NCBI GenBank assembly: GCA_948099385.1
Contig: CANUEZ040000209.1
Span: forward strand, 744,001 to 808,000
Source of the DNA: Fasciola hepatica
Taxonomy: Eukaryota > Platyhelminthes > Trematoda > Plagiorchiida > Fasciolidae
DNA: 64,000 nt
Reading direction: 5' to 3'
Position numbers and translations under genes: made by a program. The notes under the pieces are model-generated. The model worked only from the letters and a program-made list of their open reading frames with translations, searched no databases and had not been told where the DNA came from. Shown here one piece after another: positions 60,714 to 64,000 of this stretch (its first letter is position 1; every line of letters begins with the position of its first letter).

Positions 60714-62406
60714 TCGTGATTTGGGTGTTCGACTGACATTCGTTCTCGCCAACCCTTGTTCGTGTCCCCGTATGGGCTCTGTCCATGTGCAATGCTCATG
60801 GTTCCCTTAGCGGATCAAACAGCTGTACAGTGCTTCCACCATTTTCAATGGTCAGTTCAGTGTTCAAGCTGCATGGAGAATCATATTATACAAATCTACT
60901 CTGCTACTGCTCTATTGCATTGTATGAGCAATCTGTGTGGATTGTTCATAAGGGAATGCCTTGGTTTTACTTAGGTCCATAAATAGAGAAGTGATGGAAC
61001 ATAGGATTGGATCGGTGTGCGAGAATTTGGTTGGTACCGTTCAAAGCGAAAGCGAAAGGCGAAGCCAATTTGGGGATTGTGCTATATCATGTATTGTATA
61101 TGTTGAACAAAGCGTTGAGACCCATATGGGATAGCCTTGTGGTTTGGGTGTTCGACTGACATTCGTTCACCCCAACCCTTGTTCCTGTCCCCGTGTAGGC
61201 TCTGTCCATGTGTAAAGCTCATGATTGCATTACCGGATCAAACAGCTGTACAGTGCTTCCATCATTTTCAATGGTCAGTTCAGTGTTCAAGCTGCATGGA
61301 GAATCATATTATACAAATCTACTCTGCTACTGCTCTATTGCATTGTATGAGCAATCTGTGTGGATTGTTCATAAGGGAATGCCTTGGTTTCACTTAGGCC
61401 CATAAATAGAGAAGTGATGGAACATAGGATTGGATCGGTGTGCGAGAATTTGGTTGTTACCGTTCAAAGCCAAAGCGAAAGCCGAAGCCAATTTGGGGAT
61501 TGTGCTATATCATGTAGTGTATATGTTGAACAAAACAATGAGAATCATATCGGATAGCCTTGTGGTTTGGATGTTCGACTGACATTCGTTCACCCCAACC
61601 CTTGTTCGTGTCCCCGTTTGGGCTCTGTCCATGTGCAATGCACATGATTCCTTAGCGGATCAAACAGCGGTGCAGTGTTTCCATCATTTTCAATGGTCAG
61701 TTCAGTGTTCAAGCTGCATGGAGAATCATATTATACAAATCTACTCTGCTACTGCTCTATTGCATTGTATGAGCAATCTGTGTGGGGATTGTTCATAATG
61801 GAATGCCTTGGTTTTACTTAGGCCCATAAATAGAGAAGTGATGGAACATAGGATTGGATCGGTGTGCGAGAATTTGGTTGTTACCGTTCAAAGCGAAAGC
61901 GAAAGCCGAAGCCAATTTGGGGTTTGTGCTAAATCATGTAGTGTATATGTTGAACGAAGCGTTGAGACCCATATGGGATAGCCTTGTGGTTTGGGTGTTC
62001 GACTGACATTCGTTCACCCCAACCCTTGTTCGTGTCCCCGTTTGGGCTCTGTCCATGTGCAATGCTCATGATTCCCTTAGCGGATCAAGCAGCGGTGCAG
62101 TGTTTCCATAGTTTTCAATGGTGAGTTCAGTGTTCAAGCTGCATGGAGAATCATATTATACAAATCTACTCTGCTACTGCTCTATTGCATTGTATGAGCA
62201 ATCTGTGTGGATTGTTCATGTAGGAATGCCTTCTTTCTACATAGGCCCATAAATAGAGAAGTGATGGAACATAGGATTGGATCGGTGTGCGAGAATTTGG
62301 TTGTTACCGTTGAAAGCGAAAGCGAAAGCCGAAGCCAATTTGGGGATTGTGCTATATCATGTAGTGTATATGTTGAACAAAGCAATGAGAATCATATCGG
62401 ATAGCC
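60714..62406. repeat. Tetrameric higher-order repeat, copy 2, with diverged last monomer
   Basis: W, X and Y are at 60,714, 61,137 and 61,560 with the same diagnostic changes as copy 1. X has extra private changes (GTTCCTGTCC, CCGTGTAGGC, GTGTAAAGC). The fourth monomer (61,984) does not match Z. It has GATCAAGCAGCGGTGC, ATGGTGAGTTC and GCCTTCTTTCTACATAGG, so the duplicated tract really ends near 61,990. Confidence 0.87.
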
Positions 62407-64000
62407 TTGTGGTTTGAGTGTTCGTCTGACATTCGTTCACCCCAACCCTTGTTCGTGTCCCCGTGTGGGCTCTGTCCATGTGCAATGCTCATGATTCCCT
62501 TAGCGGATCAAACAGCTGTACAGTGCTTCCATCATTTTCAATGGTCAGTTCAGTGTTCAAGCTGCATGGAGAATCATATTATACAAATCTACTCTGCTAC
62601 TGCTCTATTGCATTGTATGAGCAATCTGTGTGGGGATTGTTCATAAGGGAATGCCTTGGTTTTGCCTAGGCCCATAAATAGAGAAGTGATGGAACATAGG
62701 ATTGGATCGGTGTGCGAGAATTTGGTTGTTACCGTTCAAAGCGAAAGCGAAAGCCGAAGCCAGTTTGGGGATTGTGCTATATCATGTAGTGTATATGTTG
62801 AACAAATCAATGAGAATCATATCGGATAGCCTTGTGGTTTGGATGTTCGACTGACATTCGTTCACCCCAACCCTTGTTCGTGTTCCCGTGTGGGCTCTGT
62901 CCTTGTGCAATGCTCATGATTCCCTTAGCGGATCAAACAGCTGTACAGTGCTTCCATCATTTTCAATGGTCAGTTCAGTGTTCAAGCTGCATGGAGAATC
63001 ATATTATACAAATCTACTCTGCTACTGCTCTATTGCATTGTATGAGCAATCTGTGTGGATTGTTCAGAAGGGAATGCCTTGGTTTTACTTAGGCCCATAA
63101 ATAGAGGAGTGATGGAACATAGGATTGGATCGGTGTGCGAGAATTTGGTTGTTACCGTTCAAAGCGAATGCGAAAGCCGAAGCCAATTTGGGGATTGTGC
63201 TATATCATGTATTGTATATGTTGAACAAAGCGTTGAGACCCATATTGGATAGCCTTGTGGTTTGGGTGTTCGACTGACAATCATTCACCCCAACCCCTGT
63301 TCGTGTCCCCGTGTGGGCTCTGTCCATGTGCAATGCTCATGATTCCCTTAGCGGATCAAACAGCTGTACAGTGCTTCCATAATTTTCAATGGTCAGTTCA
63401 GTGTTCAAGCTGCATGGAGAATCATATTATACAAATCTACTCTGCTACTGCTCTATTGCATTGTATGAGCAATCTGTGTGGGGCTTGTTCATAAGGGAAT
63501 GCCTTGGTTTTACTTAGGCCCATAAATAGAGAAGTGATGGAACATTAAATTGGATCGGTGTGCGAGAATTTGGTTGTTACCGTTCAAAGCGAAAGCGAAA
63601 GCCGAAGCCAATTTGGGGATTGTGCTATATCATGTAGTGTATATGTTGAACAAAGCGTTCAGACCCATATCGGATAGCCTTGTGGTTTGGATGTTCGACT
63701 GACATTCGTTCACCCCAACCCTTGTTCGTGTCCCCGTGTGGGCTCTGTCCATGTGCAATGCTCATGATTCCCTTAGCGGATCAAACAGCGGTGCAGTGTT
63801 TCCATAATTTTCAATGGTCAGTTCAGTGTTCAAGCTGCATGGAGAATCATATTATACAAATCTACTCTGCTACTGCTCTATTGCATTGTATGAGCAATCT
63901 GTGTGGATTGTTCATAAGGGAATGCCTTTGTTTTACTTAGGCCCTTAAATGGAGAAGTGATGGAACATAGGATTGGATCGGTGTGCGAGAATTTGGTTGT
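62407..64000. repeat. Irregular satellite monomers running off the right edge
   Basis: Monomers are anchored at 62,407, 62,832, 63,255 and 63,680; the last is cut by the window end. Variants include GTTCGTCTGAC near 62,421, TTTGCCTAGGCCC near 62,661, the joint CAAATCAATGAGAATCAT near 62,804, and GAACATTAAATTGG near 63,540. The array clearly continues beyond the window. Confidence 0.93.

Larger units (their letters stand above)
1..64000. repeat. Satellite DNA array, about 424-bp monomer, about 151 tandem copies
   Basis: The same unit recurs head to tail over the entire window with no interruption and no inversion. The phase anchor (TTG just before GTTTGGGTGTTCGAC) occurs at 77, 502, 927, 1351, 1776, 2201 and so on to 63,680, which is 151 anchors with a mean spacing of 424 bp. 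Most monomers differ from each other at only a few positions. Three recurring indels explain the common lengths: GGGGATTG versus GGATTG at the hinge (2 bp), CCCCGTG versus CCCGTG (1 bp), and ATAGCCTTG versus ATAGCTTG (1 bp). A rarer T-run expansion adds 3-4 bp. Unit length, copy number and higher-order periodicity are typical of eukaryotic heterochromatic satellites. Chromosomal location and species cannot be read from the sequence. Confidence 0.99.

Noticed and set aside
1..64000. CRISPR array
   Set aside because: The repeat is 424 bp with no short direct repeats separated by unique spacers and no cas genes. The periodicity is that of a satellite.
1..64000. rDNA spacer or another gene-linked tandem array
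   Set aside because: No rRNA, histone or other gene segment occurs in any monomer, and the subrepeats do not alternate with a conserved gene.
1..64000. Transposable element as the source of the repeat
   Set aside because: No terminal inverted or long terminal repeats, target-site duplications or transposase/reverse-transcriptase-like frames were seen in any monomer. An old origin from an element cannot be excluded but has left no trace here.

Overview
The whole 64 kb window is one uninterrupted head-to-tail satellite DNA array. I used the TTG in the recurring stretch cc-TTG-(T/G/C)(G)-GTTTGGGTG as a phase anchor. It can be followed 151 times, from 77 to 63,680, and the mean spacing is 424 bp. 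Every monomer is in the same orientation. I found no unique DNA, transposon, RNA gene, CRISPR array or credible protein gene. A hand count of the first monomer gives about 44% GC. The scale, the tandem purity and the higher-order structure point to eukaryotic constitutive heterochromatin (centromeric, pericentromeric or subtelomeric). I cannot name the species from the sequence.

Layout by domain. (1) 1-760: two irregular monomers. (2) 760-22,380: the most ordered domain. A 5.5 kb block (about 760-6,270) is repeated almost exactly at about 16,872-22,380, with an offset of 16,112 falling to 16,111 bp. Between the two copies, a five-monomer higher-order repeat (HOR-A, 2,120 bp) is iterated six times (4,317 to about 16,980). 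A seventh copy lies at the end of the second block. (3) 22,548-37,811: mostly irregular monomers, with a run of three near-identical monomers (27,637-28,911), a dimeric HOR of 846 bp (31,879-33,570) and a dispersed two-monomer duplication (30,607 and 36,114). (4) 37,812-46,728: a second pentameric HOR (HOR-C, 2,121-2,123 bp) with an expanded six-monomer copy and a contracted three-monomer copy. (5) 46,729-64,000: short dimeric and tetrameric HORs (847, 850, 844 and 1,693 bp) separated by irregular monomers.

Inside the monomer, a roughly 200 bp half is nearly free of CpG and strongly conserved. The other half carries about 12 CpG sites and a 24-bp purine-rich hexamer tract. Monomer length classes (mainly 422, 423, 424 and 425 bp) are explained by a few recurring indels. 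Many short open frames recur once per monomer. They start at TTG or at out-of-frame ATGs, shift with the 1-2 bp indels and vary at amino-acid-changing positions, so I treat them as by-products of the repeat.

There are therefore no genes working together here. What the window records is how a satellite evolves: local amplification, unequal exchange and gene-conversion-like patchwork, with private variants marking each domain.
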